64,000 bases of DNA from Microvirga sp. VF16 (lineage in GTDB: Bacteria > Pseudomonadota > Alphaproteobacteria > Rhizobiales > Beijerinckiaceae). The DNA lies in contig NZ_CP069356.1 in the NCBI RefSeq assembly GCF_016864375.1, positions 620,001-684,000 of the forward strand. The letters run 5' to 3'. Under the pieces are notes generated by a model. That model was given only the letters and a program-made list of their open reading frames with translations, was not told where the DNA came from and made no database searches. Of the stretch, positions 36,275 to 46,976 are shown in pieces. Positions within the stretch are counted from its first letter, which is position 1, and each line of letters starts with the position of its first letter. Made by a program: the position numbers and the translations under genes.

Positions 36275-37189
36275 CGGCGAGACCAGAACGAGCAGATTTC
36301 ACGACGAACATTCATATCAAGACCGACCTTAACGGCGATCCGTTGGCATCGTCATACTAACAAGCTGCGAGCAGCAGCTGGCAGAGAGCGATATCAAGAA
36401 GCCTTGCCCATCGCTCTACGCTCGCTACCGTTTCTCTGCCGAGGTGATCAGCCTCGCGGTCGGGCTCTATTTCCACTTTGCCTTGTACCTCCAAATACTG
36501 GCCGGGGCAGGCCGTAGGCCAGGATGGGTACGTGCTCGACGGGCTTGTCCAGAGCCGCCACAACGCGAAGGCGGCCAAACGTCTGCTGACCAGATTGATG
36601 AAGAAGCTAAGCAAGATACCCTAGCGCACCATCACTGTTAAACTTCTCTCATACGGAGCCGCCAGACGGCAACTCATGCCGAGAGTGGAATACTGGCGGC
36701 ATAAAGGGTCCTCTCTGTCCGGCCGGGGTCAATCAAGCACTTACGATTTGTTTGGCTCCATAACATGACTGCCCCGCGGGCTCACGCTTCTCTCCGGAAT
36801 CAGCGCGATAGCTCTTCCACTATAGGGCCAGAAGAATGAAGTGGATCGATCTGAACAGCGTCTTTTGTGCCTGAGGCGCAAGGAACATAGGCGCGGTGCG
36901 TCCACTCGGACGGCACGTCGTAGATCTTCCTCCAAGCGTCACTTCCAACTGTATTCAAAATCCCCTCGCTAGAACTGGGTTCTGTCCCAAATTCGGTTTT
37001 TACTTGCCAGTCCCAGCTGCTCTGCACGGACTGGCTGCTCGAAAATCAATGGCTTGGAACCACCGCCATGATGCGGACTACCGCTAGAAAATGCCTATCC
37101 TTCGAGTTTTCGACAGAACCGGTGAGCCCACCGCGGTATTCATGGACTTTAATTTCTTTCGGAGCGCTGATGAACATGATTGTCTTCCG
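36275..37189. other. Largely gene-free stretch with an IS6 remnant
   Basis: Apart from the IS6 fragment at 36399-36624, no gene is supported. On the minus strand around 36800-37027 a 75-residue frame has a plausible protein-like segment (AWRKIYDVPSEWTHRAYVP), but no family is recognised and it could be another remnant. A short plus-strand frame starting at 37091 (MPILRVFDRTGEPT) overlaps the aspA gene end and is not considered real. Confidence 0.35.
36399..36624 (+). pseudogene. IS6-family transposase remnant
   Basis: Two pieces of an IS6/IS26-type transposase in different frames. The first reads RYRFSAEVISLAVGLYFHF from 36423, the N-terminal motif of the family. The second reads YVLDGLVQSRHNAKAAKRLL from 36529 and ends at TAG 36622-36624, matching the catalytic-domain region that normally lies about 80-100 residues later. 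The part between, including the first catalytic aspartate, is missing. No terminal repeats are seen. Confidence 0.7.
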
Positions 37190-38641
<1,452 letters not shown>

Positions 38642-38940
38642 CGGAGGACCTCTAAGGACTTTTGCTATTTAACTGATTGTCTGGGCGGCCAGTGCGCAGA
38701 TGCCTGATGGCGGCGCCATCTCAGCTGTCAATGACGCGCCGAGCAACCCCGTATCACGGCGTCGTATGCCAGAAGGCCGCATCGTACCGTTGGAGATCAG
38801 TATCCGACATTTACGCCATAGGAGGCGCCTCATAGGCACTTAGGTTCGGAACTTTACACTTAAGACAAGACGCATTTCGGTACATGTTGCGGGTAGAGCG
38901 GTCCTAGTACGCACCCGACCCTACCTTCGGCTGGGCAAAC

Positions 38941-39057
38941 ATGAAGATCGAAGAGATCCTCCATCGTCTCGTCGATTTTCCGTCTGTCATTGCTTGGTGA
39001 AACGGTGACATTGTGGTCTGGAGCTACCAAGAAGTCAGTCACATGCACGAGTCCAGA
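38941..39057 (+). pseudogene. N-terminal remnant of an ArgE-like deacylase gene
   Basis: ATG 38941 reads MKIEEILHRLVDFPSVIAW, then a TGA stop (38998-39000), then NGDIVVWSYQE in the same frame. This aligns with the opening of the intact ArgE at 12595 (VEDILAKLVAFPSVVGAPNGAIVAWIADY), with identical spacing. The rest of the gene is gone. It is a decayed second copy of the deacylase and not translated beyond 19 residues. Confidence 0.7.
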
Positions 39058-39303
39058 GTTGCAAACAAGAACGCGCCTTACGAGTGGGGGTACTATTGCA
39101 GTAACTCGGAAAAGGAATAACGAACCCCATGAATGGGCCGCTCAGGCAGCGAGACTGAAGAGCTGATTGACGGGACGGATTTGCCTGTCCTGCCGCGATC
39201 AGAGAGATCTCCTGTGCCCAATGGGATACTCTTATGACTGTCATTCTGGGATACCGGCGTAGGATCCCTGCTTCTTCTGTCATCATAAACTGGAATGACG
39301 CGC

Positions 39304-39477
39304 AGGTTCCGTTGCATGCGCCTTGCGCGCCGCTTCCTTCAGCGAAATTTCGCCCCGCACATACCATTCGAAAAGCTTGGTGATCAGCGGCGCGATAGCA
39401 GGCTTGATGCGATGATCCTCTTGCCGCCCAGGCCGGTGATGTTGCGATAGCCGAGCGGCGTCTTGTAGTTTGCCACC
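39304..39477 (-). pseudogene. Serine recombinase (resolvase/invertase) fragment
   Basis: The minus strand reads NYKTPLGYRNITGLGGKRI and, after a one-base frame change, IKPAIAPLITKLFEWYVRGE then ISLKEAARKAH. This is the recombinase-domain pattern of large serine integrases and transposon resolvases (APxGYxN...PxxAPLIxxxFExYxxGExSLxxLA). Only this ~55-residue piece survives, frameshifted, without the catalytic N-terminal domain. It marks an earlier mobile element. Confidence 0.55.
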
Positions 39478-39556
39478 TCAATGATCCTTGAGATGTCGCC
39501 CAGTTCGGCCAGGCGGATGCTTTCTCCCGCCGGTAGTGCAACCGGCCCGACGGTGG

Positions 39557-39692
39557 CCATCATGTCCTGATGCTAATGAATGGTGTGCCGATGGCCTTGA
39601 AACTGAGGCTTTCATAGAGCGGCTGCCCGGCGACGGTGGCATTGGGCAGCGTGCAGCGGTCGCCGAGTTCCCCCAGCACCAGGTTCATTAGT
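39557..39692 (-). pseudogene. GNAT acetyltransferase fragment
   Basis: The minus strand reads RIRHKLMNLVLGELGDRCTL then ATVAGQPLYESLSFKAIGTP, matching the second half of a GNAT domain (compare GLGRRLMDAALEKT and EGLPLYEKLGFVAVGE in the intact gene at 21613). It ends in a stop shortly after. The acetyl-CoA loop is degraded (IRHKLM for GRRLM). Probably a third, dead member of the double-GNAT family. Confidence 0.5.
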
Positions 39693-40252
39693 TTGTGTCG
39701 GATGCGCATGCAGCAGCTGCTCGATCCTGCACGCTATCGAAACGACAGCGGCATCAGGTCAGCCTGAGGCTCGTAGCATTAGCTTTCGCAGATCGGGGTG
39801 GAAATCATTGAAAATTATGCACTCGGGGAGTATCCGACATTTTCTGCTGCATACCCCGTGCAATACTGCTTGCATGTATCTTCAGCTAATGCATTCCGGG
39901 AGACGCGCAAGGAACATGAGCATCAAATAAATCCCGTTTGATCATCGTGATCACGTTTTTGTTGATCGTGGCGGCCGGGATCGGCATGCTGGGCACGCTC
40001 GCTGCTGCGCTATTTGGCTACTTCCCGATCTGCCACATCTATCGTGATCTAGGAGGCGAGCCGTACCAGACCACCGGCGAAGCGGGGCGGCAGAGTGATA
40101 GAGGGGGCGACCGGGGCTGTTCCATGGCGTCCCCAGCTCAACATGTCCTACTCGACGTTCGAACATGCGCCTCCTTGAATCTGTTTGAAGAGTGTCAAGC
40201 TTTCGGCCGCGGGCATATGGCATATGCTCTGAATTTAAAAGATAGAGAGACA

Positions 40253-41251
40253 ATGCAAATGAAAACACTGCTGCTTAAGAAAGGGGAAGTCAGCAGATTA
40301 ATCTGCATGAAGGAAGTCATCGGTGCGGTGGAAGAGGCATACAAAGCCTTCAACAGTGATCAGGTTGAGCAACCTGACTATATAGGGATACATCTCCCAT
40401 CACCGCGTGGAGAAATTGACTTCAAGCTTGGTTACTACAAAGCCAATGAAGTGATCTCCATGAAAGCGTCTTCTGGAGGGTTCATTTATAACCCAACAGC
40501 ACACGGCGTGCCTAGTGGCATGGGGACCATTCTCCTGTTTGATGCAAGGAGCGGTGCGGTGATTTGCGTTATGGATGGAAGTTTAATCACTGGTCTCAGA
40601 ACCGGGGCATCTGGAGCCGTTTCCGTCAAAGCACTGGCAAGGAAAAATGCCAAGAAAATTGCATCAGTCGGGACAGGAAATCAGGCAAGAATGCAAATCC
40701 GAGCGATCAACGAGGTCATGAAGATCGAAGGGATCCACGCTTGGAGCCGCACCCTGGATACGCTTTCCAAATTCAAGACGGACATCGAACGCGAATTCGG
40801 CATTCCTGTCATCGTCGCAAGCTCCAAGAAGGAAGCGGTTGAGCAGGCCGATATCTTGATTACGACGACCCGGGGAAAAGGGGAGCTTGTGGAAGCGCAT
40901 TGGGTGAAACCCGGCACACACATCGTTGCAATCGGCACAGATCAACGTGGCAAACAGGAGCTGGATCCGGAGCTCTTCAGGAACGCGAAAATCATCGTCG
41001 ACTCGATCACGCAATGCACCGAAAAGGGCGAGACCTGGCACCCGCTGAATAGCAATATCATCACCAAAGACGACATCCACGCGGAGATTGGTGAGATATT
41101 ATTGGGAAGGAAGGCGGGACGAGAAAGTGATGAAGAAATCACGATTTTCGATTCCACGGGAATGGCCATACAGGACAATACGACAGCCACCAAAATCTAC
41201 CAGAATGCAATAGATAATAACGTTGGCACTTTCTTTCAGTTTCTTGAGTGA
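40253..41251 (+). CDS. Ornithine cyclodeaminase/mu-crystallin family protein
   Basis: A 332-residue protein of the OCD family. FKLGYYKANEVISMKASSGGF and SGMGTILLFDARSGAVICVMDG hold the substrate-contact and dimer residues; GLRTGASGAVSVKALARKNA leads into the NAD fold KIASVGTGNQARMQIRAI, followed by VDSITQCTEKGE. Members include ornithine cyclodeaminase, EutC of ectoine catabolism, alanine dehydrogenases and BhcD iminosuccinate reductase; the sequence alone does not choose. The base composition is visibly more AT-rich than that of neighbouring genes, with Lys-AAA and Ile-ATA codons frequent, suggesting acquisition. ATG 40253 (or 40259) is preferred because the longer in-frame extension is unlike the family. 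Overlaps the next gene by one to four bases. Confidence 0.75.
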   Translation: MQMKTLLLKKGEVSRLICMKEVIGAVEEAYKAFNSDQVEQPDYIGIHLPSPRGEIDFKLGYYKANEVISMKASSGGFIYNPTAHGVPSGMGTILLFDARSGAVICVMDGSLITGLRTGASGAVSVKALARKNAKKIASVGTGNQARMQIRAINEVMKIEGIHAWSRTLDTLSKFKTDIEREFGIPVIVASSKKEAVEQADILITTTRGKGELVEAHWVKPGTHIVAIGTDQRGKQELDPELFRNAKIIVDSITQCTEKGETWHPLNSNIITKDDIHAEIGEILLGRKAGRESDEEITIFDSTGMAIQDNTTATKIYQNAIDNNVGTFFQFLE

Positions 41252-42228
41252 TGACCATGCGCAACTACCCTACCATTCAGGACATCCGTGAAGCTCAGGA
41301 ACGGCTTAAACCCCACATCAGGCACACGCCGCTATTGCGTGCGGAAAAAATAGAGAAAGCTGCTGGTTGTCAGCTATATCTCAAACCTGAAACCCTGCAG
41401 ATTACCGGCGCGTTCAAAATTCGCGGCGCCCTGAACAAGGCCCTTTCGCTCTCGAGAGATGAGATCGCAAACGGCATCATTGCTACCTCTTCGGGCAATC
41501 ATGCCCAAGGGCTTGCTTATGCCGCCAGGATGCTGGGCGTGAAAGCGATATTGGTCCTTCCGGTCACCACGCCAAAGATCAAAATCGAAAACACAAAAGC
41601 TCTCGGGGCAGAGGTCATTCTTTTCGATGGCGACACCGCTGCCAGATGGAGAAGGGTGTATGAAATCGCTGAGGAAAACAAATACGCGGCTGTTCACGCT
41701 TTTGAGGACCCAATGGTTATGGCCGGCCAGGGAACAATAGGGTGTGAAATACTGCAGGACCTGTATGATGTGGACACGGTCATTGTTCCCGTAGGCGGCG
41801 GGGGCCTTATCTCGGGAATCGCTACCGCTATAAAAGAAACGAAACCATCGGTTCGCGTTATAGGGGCAGAACCCGCCTTGACACCAAAGTATTTTCACAG
41901 CCGGATAAACAAGGAGCGCACATCGCTTCCCTTGAAGAACACGATTGCGGATGGCCTGAGGATAAGCGTTCCGGGTCAAAACCCGTATCCGATTATCGAA
42001 AAGTATGTGGACGAGATCGTTCTCGTTGAAGACGAGCACATCATCGCGGGGATGCGTGCCCTTGCCAAGGATGCGAAATTGATCGCTGAGCCAGCCGCCT
42101 CGATCGGCGTCGGAGCTTTGTTGGCGGGCGCCATAGAAGTCAAGCAGGATGAAAAAGTTTGCGCGGTGCTGACTGGAGGGAACTGGGATTTGTGCGACCT
42201 TGCCGATATATACAAGGTAACGGGATAA
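41251..42228 (+). CDS. PLP-dependent threonine dehydratase-like enzyme
   Basis: A 325-residue fold-type II PLP enzyme. The Schiff-base lysine is in ITGAFKIRGALNKA; the phosphate and substrate loops are ATSSGNHAQGLAYA and VPVGGGGLISGIATA; the end has VCAVLTGGNWDL. There is no ACT regulatory domain, so it is not the biosynthetic IlvA. Candidates are catabolic threonine or serine dehydratase, EutB of hydroxyectoine use, or a beta-hydroxyaspartate dehydratase such as BhcB; the coupling to an OCD-family gene (TGATG overlap at 41249) supports the last two. It shares the AT-rich composition of its partner. ATG 41251 is chosen; an overlapping GTG at 41248 is equally placed. Confidence 0.8.
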   Translation: MTMRNYPTIQDIREAQERLKPHIRHTPLLRAEKIEKAAGCQLYLKPETLQITGAFKIRGALNKALSLSRDEIANGIIATSSGNHAQGLAYAARMLGVKAILVLPVTTPKIKIENTKALGAEVILFDGDTAARWRRVYEIAEENKYAAVHAFEDPMVMAGQGTIGCEILQDLYDVDTVIVPVGGGGLISGIATAIKETKPSVRVIGAEPALTPKYFHSRINKERTSLPLKNTIADGLRISVPGQNPYPIIEKYVDEIVLVEDEHIIAGMRALAKDAKLIAEPAASIGVGALLAGAIEVKQDEKVCAVLTGGNWDLCDLADIYKVTG

Positions 42229-43221
42229 TCAGTTCCAGCTTCGGTCAGTTCACCACCCGGATCGCAGCAGTTGAACGTCTGCAATCCTCATCGCCAAGCA
42301 AGAATCTCCAGTCCGGGATCGGCCCCAACCTTGCCATGCAACAAACGTCTACCTTCTTATTATGTGTCCGCCCGGCATCGTGACACTAATCAGCTCTCAG
42401 TCTGAAAACCCAGGAGCTTAAGCCAGGCGGTCAGGTTCCAGAGCCGCACAGTCGTGCGCTGGACGACACACAGATTTCTTCGCGAGCTGCACGTCTTTTC
42501 GGCGAGGCCTTTGCCGACCTTGAGACCAATAGTGCCAGCCTGCCGAGTAGCGGCTATCGCCAGCCCGCAGTCGATTTTTCTTGGTCGGTGTCTCTGGGCA
42601 ACGCCATCGACGCCGACGGCCTTTCCCATGCAATCGCCAGTATGGAGTTGCATGTCGCTTGGCGGGCTGCAGCATCTCAGGTGCTTGCAGGAACCTGAGC
42701 GCCTCCCAGGTTCGATCAGTTGTCTATCCGCCGCTGCCGCCGGAGTTCCCCGGCCAAGCATTTGGCGTTCCTCCGCCTGGGCTGGCTCGACGAGGGACCG
42801 AACCCGGGGGCGCCTCGGATAAGGGGCGAGCCTCCAATGCATCTTCGGGTGCTTCGATGAATCGCTCTCGGCCCTGAAGACGAGTTCTGTCAGGTATAAG
42901 ACCTTGGGTCTGAGCTGCTCAATTAGATCCAGAAAGTCTGACGCTTCAAGCGCGATCCGCGCGTCCCCTTTGCCTGTCGCCGGCTGAACCGAAATGCCTC
43001 AGACCCCTACTTACTCGGCAGCTTCCCTGACGGCTTGAGTGATCTGGGGCAGTGAGGGTGAACTGTCGGCCATCGGTCCTCTGGGTTTGGTTGAGCAGCG
43101 CAGCCTACGAACGTTGCTGTGAATTGCCACTCCAGGGACAGGGTGGGCGTTCGCTCTTTGTGCTGATTTTGGTTAGAATAGTACAGCCTTGAAGCGTGGC
43201 ATTGGGAGGCCGGAGCAGCCG
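42229..43221. other. About 1 kb without a supported gene
   Basis: Short frames only. On the minus strand, 43014-43073 reads MADSSPSLPQITQAVREAAE and stops; a neighbouring frame continues GISVQPATGKGDARIALEAS then DFLDLIEQLRPKVLYLTELV to about 42870. The amphipathic, protein-like character suggests a frameshifted small hypothetical gene, but I recognise no family. The rest shows nothing. Confidence 0.35.
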
Positions 43222-44364
43222 ATGTTGAGCGAAGATTTCAACATCTCCGAGGATACCGGAAAGGTCCCGGCTGAAACGCGGTCATCGTCTGACGAGCCGC
43301 AGCGCCGGATCGTGCACGTGGATCTCGATGCCTTCTATGCATCGGTGGAGCAGCGGGACAATCCGGAGCTGCGGGGCAAGCCGGTCGCCGTCGGCGGCTC
43401 CCGCGAACGAGGTGTCGTGGCGGCCGCGAGCTACGAGGCCCGGCGCTTTGACGTGCATTCGGCCATGCCGTCCGTCACGGCCCGCCGCAAATGCCCGGAG
43501 CTGATCTTCGTGAAGCCGCGGTTTGATGTCTATCGCGAGGTCTCGCGCCAGATCCGCGAGATCTTTTACGAGTACACCCCGCTGGTGGAGCCGCTGTCGC
43601 TGGATGAGGCCTATCTTGATGTGACCGAGAACCGGAAGGATATCCCATACGCCACTCAGGTCGCTCGGGAGATCCGGGCCAGGATCTGGGAGGAGACCCA
43701 GCTCACAGCGTCGGCCGGGATCAGCTTCAACAAGTTCCTGGCCAAGATGGCGTCGGATCAGAACAAGCCGAACGGCCAGTTTGTGATTACGCCCGAAATG
43801 GGACCAGCGTTCGTCGAGAGCCTTGCGGTCGGCAAGTTCCATGGCATCGGTCCGGCTACAGCCCGCAAGATGAACGAGTTCGGCATCGTCACCGGCCTGG
43901 ATCTGAAAGCTCAGTCGCTCGACTTCCTGCAGGAACGCTTCGGCAAGGCCGGAACCCATTACTACTGGATTGCCCGAGCTGTTGACCATCGCCTGGTCCA
44001 GCCCGACCGTATTCGCAAATCTATTGGAGCCGAGAACACCTTCGAGAAGGATCTCGTTGTCTTCGAGGAGATGAAGGCTGCGCTCCAGCCGATCGTGGAT
44101 AAAGTCTGGCGGCACTGCGAGCAGACGGGTGTGCGAGGCCGGACGGTGACGCTCAAGGTGAAGTTTTCGGATTTCCAGCAGATCACTCGCAGTCGTACGC
44201 TGCCCGGTTATGTTGAAAGCCGGTTGAGGCTCGACCAAGCCAGTGTCGATCTCCTGTTGTTGCTGTTCCCTCTGAACAAATCCGTCCGCCTGTTAGGAGT
44301 ATCCCTGTCAGGTCTGAACACGGATGACGAGTCGGAAAGTCCCCAGCTATCCTTGGAGCTGTAA
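43222..44364 (+). CDS. dinB: DNA polymerase IV
   Basis: A 380-residue Y-family translesion polymerase. The palm motifs are VHVDLDAFYASVEQ (first metal Asp) and PLSLDEAYLDVTENR (DE pair), with GISFNKFLAKMASDQNKPNGQ in between and the thumb HhH GIGPATARKMNEFG after them; the little finger follows with RTVTLKVKFSDFQQITRS. A C-terminal clamp-binding motif is not obvious. An acidic ~35-residue N-terminal extension precedes the palm. ATG 43222 is preceded by GGAG at good distance; a TTG 33 bases upstream is less likely. No alphaproteobacterial SOS box (GTTC-N7-GTTC) was found in the 150 bases upstream, so LexA control is not evident. Confidence 0.9.
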   Translation: MLSEDFNISEDTGKVPAETRSSSDEPQRRIVHVDLDAFYASVEQRDNPELRGKPVAVGGSRERGVVAAASYEARRFDVHSAMPSVTARRKCPELIFVKPRFDVYREVSRQIREIFYEYTPLVEPLSLDEAYLDVTENRKDIPYATQVAREIRARIWEETQLTASAGISFNKFLAKMASDQNKPNGQFVITPEMGPAFVESLAVGKFHGIGPATARKMNEFGIVTGLDLKAQSLDFLQERFGKAGTHYYWIARAVDHRLVQPDRIRKSIGAENTFEKDLVVFEEMKAALQPIVDKVWRHCEQTGVRGRTVTLKVKFSDFQQITRSRTLPGYVESRLRLDQASVDLLLLLFPLNKSVRLLGVSLSGLNTDDESESPQLSLEL

Positions 44365-44590
44365 GCGGCCTCTCGAGAGCCGCGCTGAAAACCGAGCTCA
44401 CAGCGGCGGTCTCCTCCCGATTATGTTCAAGTCGGAACCCAAACTCAGCCAGACCGCGAGAGCACCTTCAGCCCTTAGAGTATCGGACCCAAAAGTGGAC
44501 TTGCACTTTCGGGACAAATTCCGATGCTCCCTCTCTCAAGTAGCGCATCGCTAAGAGCGGACAATCAAGTCCAGTTCTCCGCATGATGCG
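44365..44590. other. Intergenic stretch with an intergenic-repeat-like hairpin
   Basis: No gene. It contains CAAAAGTGGACTTGCACTTTCGG (split as a short dyad AAGTG/CACTT at 44493-44507) preceded by GAGTATCGG and followed by CCGATGCTC, so two nested complementary arms. Similar palindromic units are scattered in Hyphomicrobiales genomes, and this is probably one copy. It could also end transcription of dinB. Confidence 0.35.
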
Positions 44591-46288
44591 CTAGATCCCG
44601 GACCGATAGACGATGTCTCCGCCCACCATAGTCATCAATGCTTTGGTTTCGCGGATCGCCTGTGGCGGCACGGAAAGGATGTCTTGGGATAGCACTGCCA
44701 GATCGGCGAGCTTCCCATTCTCAATGGAGCCCCGATCCTTCTCCACACCCATGACAATAGCATTGTTAATGGTGTAGAGCTGAAGTGCTTCGCGCGGAGT
44801 GATCGCCTGTTCCGGCCCAAGCTGATAGCCGTTGAGCGTACCGCGCGTTGTCATCCACCACATAGATAGGAATGGATCCACAGGAACGACTGGACCATCC
44901 GTTCCACCGCCGACATGCATACCTGCGTCAAGCATGGCCCGGATGGGGATGGCATAGCCTGCGCGTTTGTCGCCCCACCACCGCCGTTGGTTGTGCCCAA
45001 GGAGCACCGCGTGATCCTGTGCGGTTGCCATGATGCCGAGCTCATTCATCTTCTTGAGCGCGCCTTCAGTCGGGAGGAACACATGCATGATCGTCCAGCG
45101 CAGGTCCTTGATCGGCGTGTCAGCGTTGACCCGCTCATAGGAGCGCACGATGACGTCGATCGTCTCGTCACCCACGGCATGCGTCTGAACCTGGACTTTG
45201 GCCGCAGCGGCGAGCTTCAGTCCCTCGACGTATTCATCCTCTCCTCCTGGCGGCAGAAGGAGGACGCCACGATAGTTGGGATCCGGCTGTTCACTCGGCA
45301 CAATCTGATAGGGCTCATAAAGGCGTGCGCCCTCAACGCCGCCATCGAGCGGGTACTTGATTCCAGCAAACCGAAGCATGTCGTCGGAGCGAAGTGAGGC
45401 CTGTGCCAAACCCTTCTGCACCTGCTCCTTGGTGAGGGCACGATAGAGCAGATCCGTGCGGATCGTCATCGCGCCAGCGTCACGCAGTTGCGCATAGATC
45501 TGGATGGTACGTTCATCAATCCCGGGCTCGACGACAGAGACGAGACCATAGCTGTTGAGCTCTCGCATGGCCTCCCTGAGCAGGCGTGCATGCTCGGTGG
45601 GCGAGGGCGGCGGCGGAAGAGCACGGCGAGCGAAGTACGCGGCTGTTTCGAGTAGGACGCCAGTGGCCTCACCTGTGGCCGGATCCCGGACGATCACTCC
45701 GCCCTTTGGATCAGGGGTGTCTTTTTTGATCCCAGCAAGCTCAAGGGCCTTGCTGTTGACGGTGACAACATGTCCGCCGCGTGGAATGAACACTGGATTG
45801 TTGGCCGACACCTCGTCGAGTTCATACCGGGTCGGAAGGCGTCCTTCCTTGAGTAGGCTCTCATGCCAACCGGATGAGGCGATCACCCACTGGCCCGGTG
45901 GCGTCTGGGTAACGCGCTCGCCGATCAACTTCTTCACGTCGTCAACCGAGCGAGCATCCAACAGCTTTACGGCGGGCCGGTTCAAGGCCGCCATCGACAT
46001 GTGGAGATGCGTATCAATCAAGCCCGGCACGACAGTGCGTCCGTCGAGATCGATGATCTGGGCATTGGGACCGGCCTCCTTGAGTACGGTTGCATTGTCG
46101 CCAACGGCAACAAAGCGATCACCGCGGACGGCGACGGCTTCGGAGGTGGCGAAGTTCTTGTCGACCGTGACGATCTTGCCATTGTGAAGGATGAGATCGG
46201 CGGGCTGTGCCCAGGCCGATTCAGTGAGCAGGGAGCCGGCAAGCAGAAAGCTGGCGGTCAACAGGTGACGCGCACGAGTGCTGATCAT
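44591..46288 (-). CDS. Exported amidohydrolase, YtcJ type
   Basis: A 565-residue metal-dependent hydrolase. A signal peptide covers about residues 1-27 (HLLTASFLLAGSLLTESAWA). The amidohydrolase fold shows GKIVTVDKNF, VVPGLIDTHLHMS (metal His pair), VQTHAVGDETIDV (metal His), and VGGGTDGPVVPVDPF (metal Asp); the last barrel and composite sandwich include TINNAIVMGVEKDRGSIENGKLADLAVLS. The YtcJ/Amidohydro_3 group acts on amide or formamide bonds, substrate unknown; export to the periplasm is inferred from the signal. ATG 46288 has AGGAA about 9 bases upstream. It follows a small secreted-protein gene by 42 bases. Confidence 0.85.
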   Translation of the reverse strand: MISTRARHLLTASFLLAGSLLTESAWAQPADLILHNGKIVTVDKNFATSEAVAVRGDRFVAVGDNATVLKEAGPNAQIIDLDGRTVVPGLIDTHLHMSMAALNRPAVKLLDARSVDDVKKLIGERVTQTPPGQWVIASSGWHESLLKEGRLPTRYELDEVSANNPVFIPRGGHVVTVNSKALELAGIKKDTPDPKGGVIVRDPATGEATGVLLETAAYFARRALPPPPSPTEHARLLREAMRELNSYGLVSVVEPGIDERTIQIYAQLRDAGAMTIRTDLLYRALTKEQVQKGLAQASLRSDDMLRFAGIKYPLDGGVEGARLYEPYQIVPSEQPDPNYRGVLLLPPGGEDEYVEGLKLAAAAKVQVQTHAVGDETIDVIVRSYERVNADTPIKDLRWTIMHVFLPTEGALKKMNELGIMATAQDHAVLLGHNQRRWWGDKRAGYAIPIRAMLDAGMHVGGGTDGPVVPVDPFLSMWWMTTRGTLNGYQLGPEQAITPREALQLYTINNAIVMGVEKDRGSIENGKLADLAVLSQDILSVPPQAIRETKALMTMVGGDIVYRSGI

Positions 46289-46330
46289 GATGGAAGTTCC
46301 TGGTCTCACGAGTGGGAGAACTGTGCAGGC

Positions 46331-46774
46331 TCAGACGGTGCGCGTCTTGGCGTCTAACAGGACTACTGTGGCGGCTGGCCCAGTCACCGCGAGTTGCCCC
46401 TCGACGAGGACAGGTTCGAAGATCGGCAGAGCGCCTTCAGTAGAAGCAGAACGGATTGTGATCGTCGCACCCGGATCATGGATCGCGCCACAGAGCTGGC
46501 AGGCACCTGGCGAAGCCTCAGACAGGGCGAACTCACGTCCATCGAGGCTTGGTGCCAGATAGCCCCGGATTCTGACCGTCTGTCCTGTCATGGATCGTGC
46601 GAGGTCGGAAGCCTGCCCATCCGGTCCAACAAGGTTGGGTAGCGGCAGTTCGTCCTTTGCATGGGCGCTGGCGAGAGGGGCGAGAGCGATGAGACCGACG
46701 ATTCCGGCCAGCACGGAGCGGCGATCGAGTTGAGGCCTAACCTCGTGGCAGCAGATCTTGGCGAAGCGAGACAT
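46331..46774 (-). CDS. Small exported protein of unknown function
   Basis: A 147-residue protein not recognised as a named family. It begins with a twin-arginine-like leader (LDRRSVLAGIVGLIALAPLASAHA), then a beta-rich mature part with VRIRGYLAPSLDGREFALSE and a CQLCG pair that could bind metal or form a disulfide. The start is secure: AGGAGGT lies six bases ahead of ATG 46774. The surrounding text (GQTVRIRGYLAP...EPVLVEGQLAV) resembles OB-fold domains of DUF3299-like exported proteins. Same operon as the amidohydrolase. Confidence 0.65.
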   Translation of the reverse strand: MSRFAKICCHEVRPQLDRRSVLAGIVGLIALAPLASAHAKDELPLPNLVGPDGQASDLARSMTGQTVRIRGYLAPSLDGREFALSEASPGACQLCGAIHDPGATITIRSASTEGALPIFEPVLVEGQLAVTGPAATVVLLDAKTRTV

Positions 46775-46976
46775 GGTGAGACCTCCTGATCCCTTGCTTG
46801 CCTTTATGCTGTTCTCCATGCGCCGCATTCCACCCGAAGCGGGCTTCAGCGTTGCTTGCAGATGAGCATTTTGAACTGCCCCCACCGAGCACTTATTGTT
46901 GTCGGAATATTTCAAGTTTAAAGGAAATAATTGTCAAGCCGTGCTTCGAACTCTGATCTGCTGACCGAGGGATCGG

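Larger units (their letters stand above)
38642..40252. other. Gene graveyard between aspA and the cyclodeaminase gene
   Basis: No intact gene. It holds an argE remnant at 38941, a serine-recombinase fragment at 39304-39477 and a GNAT fragment at 39557-39692 (see entries). A short hydrophobic frame at 39938-40020 (IVITFLLIVAAGIGMLGTLA) precedes and is in frame with the cyclodeaminase; it looks like a leftover membrane segment, not a real leader. Confidence 0.45.

Noticed and set aside
39330..39560. Second GNAT domain continuing from the fragment at 39557
   Set aside because: The text after about 39477 on the minus strand (NYKTPLGYRN) fits a serine recombinase better, so the GNAT match was limited to 39557-39692.
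39938..40252. Hydrophobic N-terminal extension of the cyclodeaminase
   Set aside because: In frame by chance; OCD-family proteins are soluble and begin near MKTLLLKKGE. More likely a leftover membrane-protein fragment.
43070..43222. LexA/SOS box ahead of dinB
   Set aside because: No GTTC-N7-GTTC or close variant was found; isolated GTTC and GAAC occurrences do not pair.
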